Virus record (IMG/VR): IMGVR_UViG_3300036790_000500
Coordinates: 43,054-107,053 of that record
Length of the DNA: 64,000 nucleotides
DNA from: a virus
Reading direction: 5' to 3' (one strand)
Below the pieces are notes generated by a model that saw nothing but the letters and a program-made list of their open reading frames with translations, was not told the DNA's origin and did no database searches. This document shows, in pieces, positions 33,752-43,600 of the stretch. How positions within the stretch are numbered: the stretch's first letter is position 1; each line of letters begins with the position of its first letter. A program made the position numbers and the translations under genes.

Positions 33752-36700
33752 ATGCGCATAGCCCATGTCTCGGACTTACACTTAAGGAACAGCAAGTATC
33801 GCTCGGAGTACGCAGTGGCCCTACACCGGCTCCAGCGACAACTCGCTGACCTGCAGCCGGACCTCATCGTCAACACCGGTGACACGGTCCACAGCAAACT
33901 CGCGGTCTCCCCGGAACTCTTCGATGACGTTGCGAAGCACATGCAGGAGATGACCCGAGTTGCCCCGTATTGGCTCATCCTCGGAAATCACGACCTAAAC
34001 CTGAAGAACAAGAGCAGGATGGACGCGATATCACCCGTCGTGAACGCGCTCCAGGGTTCGACCGCGAACCAATTGAAACTTCTCGAACCGGGAATGCATC
34101 GGGCCCCGGGAGGCCTCAATCACGGTTTCATCCTTTGGAACTATTGCATCAAGGGTCACGACGCCGCGGCCATCGACCCGCATCCGGACGACATCAACAT
34201 CGGTCTATACCACGGTTCAATCTCCGGCTGCGTGACTGACATCGGCTTCACCATGGAGGACGGAGAGGCCGAGGTCTCCAAGTTTGACGCCATGGACTAC
34301 GTGCTGTTGGGTGACATCCACAAGCGTCAGTCGTTCCGGGGAGGTCGGATGCAGTATCCGGGTTCACTCATTCAGCAGAACTACGGGGAGGAACTCGTGA
34401 AGGGGTTCCTCCTCTGGGACATCAAGTCAAAGACCGAGTTCACGTGTGACTTCCATCCGGTCGAGGCCCCGGGCCGGTTCCATACGATTCAGGTTCCGGC
34501 CTCCCTGGACCTGAGCACCCACGTCGTTCCCGCGGGTTCCCGCCTGCGGGTCCTCGTTGAGGGGGACCTGACCCCCTCGAAGCGGCTTCAACTGGAGCGT
34601 GACGTTCGAGAGCGGTACCAACCCCTTGAGGTCATCGTACCGGACGCCTCCGCCGAGCGAACCCAGGAGCCGACCGACATCGATAGGTTGATTGCCGACC
34701 GTCGCGCCGTCGCGACGGAGTACCTCGAGGAACACGGCTTCACGGACGTGGCCAACGAGGCCCTCAGGCTCTTCACGGAACACGAGCAAAGCATCGAAGA
34801 GGAGGCCAGTGCCCCGGCCTACGGTACGACTTGGAGCCTGAAGCGGGTGGCCTGGGACAACGTGTTGAACTACGGCGAAGGCAACTCGATTGACCTAACG
34901 AACCTCAAGGGGGTCGTCGGCATCTTCGCCCCCAACGCGGCCGGAAAGTCGTCGATATTCGACGTGATACTACAGGCCCTGTTCGATAAGGTGACCAAGG
35001 ACGTCCCCAAGAACATCGACGTCGTGAACGACAACAAGGACCGCGCTACCATGGAGGTCGAGTTCGAGGCCGGCGGCACGCCCTATTCGATTCGTCGTGA
35101 AATCGAACGAATTAGTTTCGGTCAACGAACGATGAGTGAGACCAAGCAGTGGGGCAAGACCACTCTCGACTTCACTTCCGTTGACGACGACCTGAACGGC
35201 ACTTCCAGGCCTGAGACCGAGCGTCACGTTAGGTACCTGATAGGAACGTTCGAGGACTTCTGCCTCACGACGATGGTCAGTCAGAACCCGATATTCGCCC
35301 TGCCCGGAGGCGGTGACGTCGTCAACTGCAAGGAGACCGACCGACGCAAGATACTGTTTCGATTTCTGCAGTTAGATGTCTACGAGCGGGTCCTGAGCCG
35401 CGTGAAAGACGAACTGAAGACCCTGATGGGCCGTCTGAGCGGTCTCGACCCTGTGAAGTTGCAGATGGAGTTGCTGGCTCTAATCGAGGAGAAGAAGGGA
35501 CGCGAGCGGGAGGTCCCCGGGTTCGAGCGAACAATCGCTCGACTTGAGACAGACCTCAAGGAAGCGGCCGCGGCGTTAGAGCGCACCGACATCAAGCACA
35601 CAATCGCTGCGATTAAGGATAAAAAGCGATACGGGGCCGAACTCACGAAGGCCCAGACCCTACTCGCCGAGGCGGAGACCGAACTCCTTGCGAAGCGTCA
35701 CGGGCTTGAGGGCCTGCGCGCTTCGCTGGCGCACCTCGGCGAACGCCCACCTGAGCCTGAAATCACCCTCGCGGACCTGACTGCGGAACTCGAACGGGTG
35801 CGAGAGCGTCGGGAGACGACGAAGCGTCGTCGGTCCCTACGGCTCGCGGAGATGTCCACGGGCCAAGAGGCGCTGCGGACCCTGGATGACATCCCGTGCG
35901 AGGGAAAGTTCCCCAGTTGCCGGTACATCGTCGATGCCACCGAGTTTGAGAAGATTGAATCCGAGGTCCAGGCGGCCATCGAGAACCTAACTGCGGACAT
36001 GGCGGTCGATGAGAATCGAGCGAATGGGCTCACTCAATTGAGGGTCATTCACGAGTTAGTTCAACGCTGGGACAGGGACCATAACCGGATTCAACTGTCG
36101 ATAGTTGAGGCGACGGCCGAACTGACCACCAAGGACTCAGTTCGCGCGACGTTGACCAATGAAGTTCATCGTTTACAGGCACTCCTCAAGGAGGCCGAGG
36201 ACATCCTCAGAGGCTCATCGAATGAGCAAGCGAGCGCGGCCCGTGACCTCCATGTCTCTCTCTCTTCAGAACTCAAGAGCGTGAAGCAGACTCACGCCGA
36301 CGCCTTGAAGAGCATCGGTGGATTGGAGGTCCATCTGATGAAGTTGCAGGGAGACGTTGACTCCCTAGAGGGTCTACGGGAGACCGTAAGGGTCCATGAG
36401 GCGGTGGTTCAACTCTGTGGAAAGAACGGTCTTCCCTACCGCATCCTCGCCATGGTGCTGCCGGTCATCAACGCAGAGATTGCAAAGATATTGACCGGCG
36501 TCGTGGGCTTCAACGTGTTCTTTGAGGACGACCCTGAGGAGCAGACCGTGCGTCTATACCTTCGGTATGGCGATTACAAGAGCCGTCCGTTGTCCCTATG
36601 CGGCGGCGCTGAGCGCTTCATCGCTGCCCTCGCGATTCGAGTGGCCCTTCTCAGCGTCTCATCCATTCCGAAGACTGACATTCTCATTATCGATGAGGGA

Positions 36701-36874
36701 TTCGGGAAACTTGACCCGGAAAACCTCGAGGCTCTACACCGGATGTTTGAATACCTAAGGCAGGCGTTCGGCACTATCTTTGTGGTCTCCCATGTGGATT
36801 TCATGAAGGACATCGTCGACCACTCGATTGAGATTACGAGTCAGGACGGATACGCACACGTGGAGGTCACATGA
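33752..36874 (+). CDS. Mre11-Rad50 (gp47-gp46/SbcD-SbcC) single-chain fusion
   Basis: 1040 residues in one uninterrupted frame. Residues 1 to about 330 are an Mre11/SbcD metallophosphoesterase: SDLHL (D8, H10), NTGDT (D44), GNHD (79-82), LYHGS and LLGDIHKRQ. From about 355 a Rad50/SbcC ATPase begins: Walker A GIFAPNAAGKSS (390-401), long charged coiled coils, a zinc-hook-like C-x6-C (CEGKFPSC), signature LCGGAERF (about 949-956) and Walker B DILIIDEGFGKLD (about 976-988). In T4 these are separate genes 47 and 46. The complex resects DNA ends to start recombination-dependent replication. The Rad50 signature has Cys for the usual Ser. The frame ends in ATGA overlap with the next gene. Confidence 0.85.
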   Translation: MRIAHVSDLHLRNSKYRSEYAVALHRLQRQLADLQPDLIVNTGDTVHSKLAVSPELFDDVAKHMQEMTRVAPYWLILGNHDLNLKNKSRMDAISPVVNALQGSTANQLKLLEPGMHRAPGGLNHGFILWNYCIKGHDAAAIDPHPDDINIGLYHGSISGCVTDIGFTMEDGEAEVSKFDAMDYVLLGDIHKRQSFRGGRMQYPGSLIQQNYGEELVKGFLLWDIKSKTEFTCDFHPVEAPGRFHTIQVPASLDLSTHVVPAGSRLRVLVEGDLTPSKRLQLERDVRERYQPLEVIVPDASAERTQEPTDIDRLIADRRAVATEYLEEHGFTDVANEALRLFTEHEQSIEEEASAPAYGTTWSLKRVAWDNVLNYGEGNSIDLTNLKGVVGIFAPNAAGKSSIFDVILQALFDKVTKDVPKNIDVVNDNKDRATMEVEFEAGGTPYSIRREIERISFGQRTMSETKQWGKTTLDFTSVDDDLNGTSRPETERHVRYLIGTFEDFCLTTMVSQNPIFALPGGGDVVNCKETDRRKILFRFLQLDVYERVLSRVKDELKTLMGRLSGLDPVKLQMELLALIEEKKGREREVPGFERTIARLETDLKEAAAALERTDIKHTIAAIKDKKRYGAELTKAQTLLAEAETELLAKRHGLEGLRASLAHLGERPPEPEITLADLTAELERVRERRETTKRRRSLRLAEMSTGQEALRTLDDIPCEGKFPSCRYIVDATEFEKIESEVQAAIENLTADMAVDENRANGLTQLRVIHELVQRWDRDHNRIQLSIVEATAELTTKDSVRATLTNEVHRLQALLKEAEDILRGSSNEQASAARDLHVSLSSELKSVKQTHADALKSIGGLEVHLMKLQGDVDSLEGLRETVRVHEAVVQLCGKNGLPYRILAMVLPVINAEIAKILTGVVGFNVFFEDDPEEQTVRLYLRYGDYKSRPLSLCGGAERFIAALAIRVALLSVSSIPKTDILIIDEGFGKLDPENLEALHRMFEYLRQAFGTIFVVSHVDFMKDIVDHSIEITSQDGYAHVEVT

Positions 36875-37155
36875 AACTGTTCATTAAGGATTCAAGCGGG
36901 AACGAGAGCCTGACGGCGACAACCGTCGTGTTCACGATGTTAGTGGTTCTGCTGAAGGTCCTCCTTAACGGAGCGTCCATCACGATTGCGAGCCATTCGT
37001 ATTCCTTCGGAACCATCGATGCGTTGACCATCGGAGCCCTACTCGCTCCGACCCTGGGAGCGTATACCGCGCGTCGCTGGAACTCATCCGACCCGGTGGT
37101 CCCGGTTGCGACTGGCGATTCCGCTGGTTCTAAGCCGAATGACGGTGCCGCGTGA
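36871..37155 (+). CDS. Small two-helix membrane protein (holin-like?)
   Basis: 94 residues with two hydrophobic stretches (TTVVFTMLVVLLKVLLNGASITI and IDALTIGALLAPTLGAYTA) and a polar Asp/Pro/Gly-rich tail. Size and topology would fit a holin, and an adjacent membrane protein could be a partner, but no endolysin is in the window and no holin family signature is recognised. ATGA overlap with the Mre11-Rad50 gene and GTGA overlap with the next. Confidence 0.5.
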   Translation: MKLFIKDSSGNESLTATTVVFTMLVVLLKVLLNGASITIASHSYSFGTIDALTIGALLAPTLGAYTARRWNSSDPVVPVATGDSAGSKPNDGAA

Positions 37156-37997
37156 TTGCTGTCATCGCGAAGGCGTTCTCCAATGTCTGGATTGGGCTCA
37201 AGAGGTACGCGACGCCGCTGCTCGCGCTTGCAGTCGTTCTCGTTCTGTTGTACGGGGGATATAAGTGGGGGGCGCGTTCTGCCAACTCCGAAGTCGCGAC
37301 GCTAACCGAGAAACTCGCTGAGAGCGAGAAGACCGTCGAGTTGAAGCAGGGCCTATACGCCACGACGCTCGTTCAGGCTAATGACCTCCAGTCCCTTTTA
37401 ACGGGTAAGGATGCACAGGTTCAGGCCCTGCAGAAGCAACTGACCGATAGCCAGGCCCAACTCCTCACCACACAACAGTTGGTCGTCCAATGGAAGTCCG
37501 CCTACCAGGGAGCCTTGAAAGCGACTCAGACGAACGGGGGAGCCACTCCGACCCCCGTGGACGGAGCGGTCGAGGTCCCCGTGGCCCTCGGGCGAACTCG
37601 AGTGGACTTCACCGGCGGCCTGGGCCCGATTTCGGCGACTGGCTATACCCTCACGAATCCTCCCGAGGCCTATCTCAGCCTGATTCAAACCCGACCGCTG
37701 AAATTGACCGTTTCAGTGGCCAGGGAGAGGGACGGAACCTGGACCTCGTATGTGACGTCCTCCGAGCCGAACATCGGTGTTAACGTGTCTCTCGGTGGAG
37801 TCGACCCGGGAGTGCTCGCCCCGTCGTGGTACGAGCGTATTTGGGTTGACGGTGGAATTGACTTCCTCGGCGGCAAGCGTGCCTCGTTGGGCCTCTCCTA
37901 TCGCATGGACCGCTGGGCCCTAGGCGCGGGCTGCTCACTCGAGACAGGATGGTCGGCCGGCTGCGGTTTGACGGCGGGGTTCAGGCTGTTCAAGTGA
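37152..37997 (+). CDS. Membrane-anchored coiled-coil protein
   Basis: 281 residues from GTG 37152. A transmembrane helix (YATPLLALAVVLVLLYGGYKWG) is followed by a coiled coil (EVATLTEKLAESEKTVELKQ...DAQVQALQKQLTDSQAQLLTTQQLVVQW) and then a beta-rich C-terminal half of Gly/aromatic strands (ASLGLSYRMDRWALGAGCSLETGWSAG). The architecture resembles an inner-membrane spanin or a similar periplasmic bridge, which would fit a lysis group with the preceding small membrane protein. This remains inference. Confidence 0.5.
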   Translation: MIAVIAKAFSNVWIGLKRYATPLLALAVVLVLLYGGYKWGARSANSEVATLTEKLAESEKTVELKQGLYATTLVQANDLQSLLTGKDAQVQALQKQLTDSQAQLLTTQQLVVQWKSAYQGALKATQTNGGATPTPVDGAVEVPVALGRTRVDFTGGLGPISATGYTLTNPPEAYLSLIQTRPLKLTVSVARERDGTWTSYVTSSEPNIGVNVSLGGVDPGVLAPSWYERIWVDGGIDFLGGKRASLGLSYRMDRWALGAGCSLETGWSAGCGLTAGFRLFK

Positions 37998-38308
37998 AGC
38001 AACGTAAGAGCCGAGGGGTGGTCACGCCGGTCACCCTGAATGACCTGTATCGGGAGCGCGGGGAGTTCACCGCCAAACTCATAATCGACCCACGTGAGAG
38101 CGGGAAGATTGACACCGTCGACGTCCACGTTTGGAACTCGGACGGCCGGCCAATGGACTTCACGGCTAAGCGCTGGGGAACCAAACTGACTGTCACTTTC
38201 AAGATTGATGAGAAAACCTCAGACGGCGTCGGCGTCATTGACATGCTGCTTCGAGGGAAACAGTGGGTCGAGTCCCGGGAGCGTCTGTCGTTTTGGATTG
38301 TTACATGA
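37994..38308 (+). CDS. Small protein of unknown function (104 aa)
   Basis: 104 residues from GTG 37994 in a GTGA overlap; the ORF ends with ATGA shared with the next gene. It reads as a compact beta protein (EFTAKLIIDPRESGKIDTVDVHVWN, TKLTVTFKIDEKTSDGVGVIDMLL, RERLSFWIVT), resembling Ig-like or bacterial sandwich domains. No family recognised. Confidence 0.5.
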   Translation: MKQRKSRGVVTPVTLNDLYRERGEFTAKLIIDPRESGKIDTVDVHVWNSDGRPMDFTAKRWGTKLTVTFKIDEKTSDGVGVIDMLLRGKQWVESRERLSFWIVT

Positions 38309-38535
38309 CCGAGGAAGAGAAACAGGCGCTTCGGGTGCCGATGTGGTGCCCCGTCTGCGACTACGTCATGAAGAACGGACCGGGCGGAGACAACAAAACC
38401 TATTTCAAATGGGGATGTTGCAGACACTGCCACGTTGAGTTCATTGAGGACCGGGAGTCACGTTGGAAGTCCGGCTGGCGTCCGTCCGCCGAGGACGTGG
38501 CTGGGTTTATCAAGAAGTTGTACGGCCGGGGCTGA
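38305..38535 (+). CDS. Small zinc-ribbon protein (76 aa)
   Basis: 76 residues from ATG 38305. CPVC and CCRHC provide a two-knuckle zinc ribbon (MWCPVCDYVMKNG...YFKWGCCRHCHVEFIED). The tail RWKSGWRPSAEDVAGFIKKLYG is helical. Similar short zinc ribbons occur near phage packaging genes, but no role is known. It is the last gene before the promoter-motif gap that precedes the head operon. Confidence 0.5.
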   Translation: MTEEEKQALRVPMWCPVCDYVMKNGPGGDNKTYFKWGCCRHCHVEFIEDRESRWKSGWRPSAEDVAGFIKKLYGRG

Positions 38536-38549
38536 CTGAGGTCGGGTCC

Positions 38550-38561
38550 CTACTTATCCCG
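38550..38561 (+). promoter_or_regulatory. Candidate late promoter motif (CTACTTATCCCG)
   Basis: Shares ACTTATCCCG exactly with the site at 30,235. It lies in a 43-base gap, 29 bases before the ATG of the gene that opens the terminase-portal-capsid operon, and a GGGAGAAGAGGA Shine-Dalgarno follows downstream of it. A good candidate for gp55-dependent initiation of the head operon. Confidence 0.5.
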
Positions 38562-38578
38562 AACGGGAGAAGAGGACC

Positions 38579-39001
38579 ATGCCGAAGCCAAAGGACGCAG
38601 AGGGATTTGATGTAGCCGGAGAGCGCTATCGCCAACACGAGGACCCCCGGGCGTCCCTCGCCCAGGCAATGGCAGACTACAGCACCTCCGTTCCCAGTCG
38701 AAACTTCACTCATCGAGTGAACGGCAACAGCGTGACGCTGTACTGCCATGCCCACGAGCAGGCTCTGGGTGACCCCGGTAAGCGGGCCCTCTGCTTGGAT
38801 GCTGCTGCCAAGGCCATGGACAACTACGTCAAGGGCCTCAAGAAGCATTACCGCGAGTGCGGTGCGGGCACCCTTGCCATCGATGAGGTGAAGCACTCCC
38901 GGGGACACACGCTCCAAAAAACCGGTCTGAACGACCGTTGGGAGTTGGTCTATCGGCGGACGTATGAGGTTTCGGACCTCGTCGAGGTCCCTGAGGACTG
39001 A
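38579..39001 (+). CDS. Unknown protein preceding the large terminase
   Basis: 140 residues with a strong Shine-Dalgarno before ATG 38579. It contains a His/Cys-containing middle (FTHRVNGNSVTLYCHAHEQ) and a helical stretch (LCLDAAAKAMDNYVKGLKKHYREC). Being 3 bases upstream of the large terminase, it sits in the place of a small terminase, but no helix-turn-helix or gp16-like pattern is evident. No function assigned. Confidence 0.55.
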   Translation: MPKPKDAEGFDVAGERYRQHEDPRASLAQAMADYSTSVPSRNFTHRVNGNSVTLYCHAHEQALGDPGKRALCLDAAAKAMDNYVKGLKKHYRECGAGTLAIDEVKHSRGHTLQKTGLNDRWELVYRRTYEVSDLVEVPED

Positions 39002-39004
39002 TTC

Positions 39005-40684
39005 ATGCGCAAGGCCTCCGTCAAGGAGGAGATTATCAAGTGCGGACTGGACCCGGCGTACTTCATCAACAAGTACGTTAAGATTAGGCATCCCGTTCGC
39101 GGTCTCATTCCGTTTAAACTATTTGAGTACCAGGGCAAGACCCTCGAGTTCTTCAGAAAGAAGCGCTTCAACGTCGTTCTGAAGCCTCGGCAGATGGGCT
39201 TCACCGAACTCACGGCCGCGTTCATCACGTGGCTGATGCTCTTTCACCCGAACCAGTCGATTCTGGCCCTCGCGACCAAGTCCGACACCGCGAAGCAAAT
39301 CGTTCGCCGGTGTCGAGTGGCCCTGAAGTCGCTTCCGAGGTGGCTCCTAATCGCTGACATCACGACCGACAACAAGACCGGTCTTGAGTTGGCCAATGGG
39401 TCGTTCGTGAAGGCCGTCAGCAAGTCGGCCGACGCCGGTCGTTCGGAGGCGCTGTCGCTCCTGGTCGTTGACGAGGCGGCGCACATCGAGGGCTTCGATG
39501 ACATCTGGACCGGCATCAAGCCGACCATCTCCGCCGGCGGTCGAATCATCATGCTCTCGACGCCGAAGGGCGTTGGCAACGTGTACCACCAGACCTACAC
39601 CGAGGCCTTGGAGGGCAGGAACGACTTCAACCCGATTCGGGTTGACTGGTGGGAGCATCCCGAGCACGTCGAGGAACTCACCCTTGACCCGAAGACCAAC
39701 AAGTACACCTCGAAGTGGTTCAAGCGGGAGACCAAGGGCTTCTCCCAGCGACAGATTGCGCAGGAGTACGAGTGCGAGTTCCTGGGTTCGGGTGACACGT
39801 TCTTCGCGCCTGAGGACATCGCCCGCATCATGCAGACCCAGGTCGAACAGTCCATGGACGAAGGCCTGCATGTCTACGCTGAGCCCCTGCCGGGACGCAA
39901 GTACATCCTCGGGATTGACTCCGCGACCGGCCGCGCCTTCGATTGCGGCGGCGTCCAGGTCATCGACATTGAGTCCATGGACCAAGTGGCCGAGTTGAAC
40001 GTCCACCAACTGCCCAATGACTTCGCCCAGGCCCTGATGGCGCTGGGCTACAGGTACAACACCGGACTCCTGGTTGTGGAGAACAACGCCGTCGGAATGG
40101 CGGTCATCGAGCACATCAAACTCGCGGGCTACCCGAACTTCTTCTACTGCAAGAAGGGGACCAAGGCCGGCGACAAGTTGGGGGAGTCAGGCAACGCCGC
40201 CGAGGGGTCGATGCCCAAGGACTTCATTCACGGCGTAATGACCCTCGGACCGAACCGCTCCTTCATGCTTAGCAAACTTGAGGAGTTCATTCGGACCGGC
40301 ATCGTTCGCGTCCGTAGTCCCCGCTTTCGAGCGGAGATGGAGACGTTCGTATGGAACGGTGACCGGGCGGAGGCCCGGAGCGGTAAACGCGACGACCTCA
40401 TCATGGCCATGGCCCTGGCCGTCTGGGTCCGTGACAACATCTACGGCGGGGTCTATAACACCCCGGGCCTAGCTGCGGCCATGATGAACGCCATGAAGAT
40501 TAACCGGACCCAGAACACCCAGGTCCAAGGGGCATCCAAGAACCCAGACCACGTTCCGGTGCGGTCCATGGGCACCTTCAACATCAGCACCTCGGCCAGA
40601 CCACATGTGGTTCCGCTGCCGAGCGGTCGAGGCTACATAGACCTCATGGCTGAGATGGGCATGTACGTTCCGAGGAGGCGCTGA
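39005..40684 (+). CDS. gp17: Terminase large subunit (gp17)
   Basis: 559 residues. The ATPase domain has an arginine-type Walker A (LKPRQMGFTELTA, residues about 59-71, with GFT instead of GKT), Walker B with Glu (LLVVDEAAHIEG) and a coupling motif (IIMLSTPKG). The nuclease domain has RNase H-like acidic motifs ILGIDSATG, LLVVENN and KRDDLIMAMALAVW. It pumps and cuts DNA at the portal. The ORF shares TGATG with the portal gene. T4 gp17 is 610 residues. Confidence 0.93.
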   Translation: MRKASVKEEIIKCGLDPAYFINKYVKIRHPVRGLIPFKLFEYQGKTLEFFRKKRFNVVLKPRQMGFTELTAAFITWLMLFHPNQSILALATKSDTAKQIVRRCRVALKSLPRWLLIADITTDNKTGLELANGSFVKAVSKSADAGRSEALSLLVVDEAAHIEGFDDIWTGIKPTISAGGRIIMLSTPKGVGNVYHQTYTEALEGRNDFNPIRVDWWEHPEHVEELTLDPKTNKYTSKWFKRETKGFSQRQIAQEYECEFLGSGDTFFAPEDIARIMQTQVEQSMDEGLHVYAEPLPGRKYILGIDSATGRAFDCGGVQVIDIESMDQVAELNVHQLPNDFAQALMALGYRYNTGLLVVENNAVGMAVIEHIKLAGYPNFFYCKKGTKAGDKLGESGNAAEGSMPKDFIHGVMTLGPNRSFMLSKLEEFIRTGIVRVRSPRFRAEMETFVWNGDRAEARSGKRDDLIMAMALAVWVRDNIYGGVYNTPGLAAAMMNAMKINRTQNTQVQGASKNPDHVPVRSMGTFNISTSARPHVVPLPSGRGYIDLMAEMGMYVPRRR

Positions 40685-43600
40685 TGGCCGGTGAAGAGAC
40701 AGTCTGGCGCAGGCTAACGCGGCTGTTCCGCAGCGGGCCCATCGTCCGCCATAAGATTGCGAACGGCGAACGCCTCCAGGAGCCGCAGGGCACGGCCCGG
40801 GCCTTCAAGAAGGAACTGAGTTCGCTCTACGTCCGAGCCCTGGCCTCCTACGCCAACTACGAGCGGCTCTCGAGATACTGCGTCACAGGAGACACTCTTG
40901 TTGCAGTGAACCTCGAGGAGGGGAACATCCGCATCGATGAACTCGTTCAAAGAGTTGCAAACGGCGAGGACATTCGGGTCTTTTCGTATGACAACTCACG
41001 TGATGAGTTAGTTGCGACTCCCATCGAAAGGGCGGTATGCAACGGTGAACGGGAAGTCTGTGAAGTTGAACTAGACGATGGAAGCGTCATTCGCTGCACC
41101 CCTGACCATCGTTTCATGCTGCGCGACGGAACGTATCGTGAGGCCAAGGACCTCACACCGAGCACAGCACTCATGCCGTTCCACCGCAAGGAGTGGGGCG
41201 GCAAGCGCGGCGAGTACCGGTACGTCTACTCGTACTCCCGCGGATGGGTTCCAGAGCACGTCATTGTCGCCGAGAGCGTCACCGGTGAGCGGTACGTCCG
41301 CGAGGGCGGCATCCACATCCACCACAAGAACTTCAAGCACCGTGACAACAGAGCGGACAATCTTCAACCGCTGCCGGCCGCCGACCACCTGGCGCTTCAC
41401 GCCCGTATCAACAACAAGCGCTTCGAGGACCCAACGGAACGGGAGAAGCAGGCGGAGCACGCGCGACGTCGATGGGCCACCGGAGGTGACCTCAGGACGT
41501 CACAGGAGAATGGCTCCATTGTGTCTGAGCGAGGTCGGGAGGCGCACCGTGCCTGGATGGTGGACTTCAATAAGAAGAACAAACCGGGGACAGGCAATGC
41601 AGGACGGACCGACCAGGTCGGTCTCGATAACGCCAACGCAGACAAGTCACTGACCTATCAGACCATCTGTGACGCGTATCGTCCCAACATGGAACTATCG
41701 ACGCTCTGCTCTCAGGTCGGAGCGTCTCGATACAAGGTCCTCAAGCGTCTAAAATGGGCCGGCTTCCAATCATTCGACGACTTCGAAGAGAACTACACCA
41801 ACCACAAAGTCGTCGCGGTGCGCATGACTGGAGCAGTCGAAAAGGTCTACGACCTCACCGTCGCACCCCATCATAACTTCGCTATCTCATCGCAGAGTGG
41901 AAAAAGTTTAATAATAATCCACAACAGCGATTACAACGAAATGGAGTATACACCCGAGTTGCACTCGGCCCTTGACATCTACTCCGACGAGGCCACAGTC
42001 AAGAACGACGACGGCAACGTAGTGGAGGTCACGTCCAGGAACGCAGAGATAAAGGAGGTCCTCGAGACCCTGTTCTTCGACATCCTGAACCTCAACTTCA
42101 ATGCCTGGTCGTGGATGCGGCATTTCTGTAAATTTGGCGATTTCGTCCTCTTCGTGGACGCTGACGAGGAGCACGGCATCCTCAACCTGGTGCCGATTCC
42201 CATCAATGAAATCGAGCGTGAGGAGGGCTTCGACGCCAAGGACCCGCTGGCGGTCCGCTTCCGCTGGCTCACCCGCGGCAACACTATTCTGGAGAACTGG
42301 CAGGTCGTGCACTTCCGTCTCCTCGGAAACGATGCCTACCTGCCATACGGGTCGTCCGTCCTCGAGCCGGCCCGTCGCATCTGGCGGCAGTTGATTCTCA
42401 TCGAGGACGCGATGCTCGTCTACCGCGTCGTTCGCTCCCCCGAGCGGCGCGTGTTCCACATCGAGGTCGCGAACACGCCACCGGACCAGATTGATGCCTT
42501 CATCGAACAGGTGAAGACCCAACTCAAGCGCAACACAATCGTCGATAACGAGACCGGCCGCGTCGACCTCCGGTACAATCCGCTGTCTGTGGAGGAGGAC
42601 TACTTTCTGCCGAAGCGCGGCGACGTTCAGTCCCAGATAGACACCCTGGCCGGCGGACAGTTTCCAGTACGCCGAGATACCCTTATTCCATTGCTCGATG
42701 GACGGCTCATCACCATCGAGCAGTTGGCCGCCGAGTACGACGACGGTAAGGAGAACTGGGTTCACTCAGTCAAATCCGGGTCGAACGCTTTCGTTCCGGG
42801 CAAGGTCGTTTGGTGCGGACGCAATTACGCCTGTGACCGCCTACACCGAGTTTGGTTGGACGATGGCTCATACGTCGACATGGCTCCTGAGCATCCAATC
42901 GTGATGCGTGACGGCAGTAGCAAGCGCGCCGATGAGGTCAAGCCCGGCGAAAGCGTCATGCCTTTTCGTTGCCGCCGTGAATGGCTCGGAGACCATGACT
43001 ACGAGATGGTCCAAGACACCGCCGATGACACGTGGAAGTTTATTCATCGACAGGTAGCCGGCCCTCATGGCATCTCTGAGGCCCACCTCCGTAGCGGTGA
43101 GGGCGCCGTGGCCCTTCACCACGTGGACTTCAATCGCTTCAATAATCGACCGGATAACCTCCGTTGGATGGGCCGGCTTGAGCACATCAGGTTGCATGGG
43201 GAGAACGCCGCTCGAAACCTCCACACGCCTGAGATGGACGCTGAGAATGCTCAGCGAATGATTGAGTACAACAGGTCTCCTGAAGGTCGAGCCGCCAGGG
43301 CCGCCCGGGATTTCCTCGATGTGACACCGGCCAATCATACCGTGCTCCGGGTCGAGATACTGGACGGCGTGACCGATGACGTCTTCTGCATGACCGTCGT
43401 CGGTCCTGACGGTGAGGACGACCGCCACAACTTCGCTGTCGTGACCAGGCTTCAAGACGGCTCCATCCCATCCAACTGGGGAGGACTGTTCGTAAAAAAC
43501 ACCGGAGACATTGATGACGTCCGGTACATCCAGTCGAAGATGTTCGCGGCCATCAAGATTCCTCGGGCGTATCTCGGGTACGAGGACCAGATTGGCTCGA

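Noticed and set aside
33711-33761. A 16-codon ORF between primase and the Mre11-Rad50 gene starting in an ATGA overlap
   Set aside because: Too short to support; may act only as a coupling leader.
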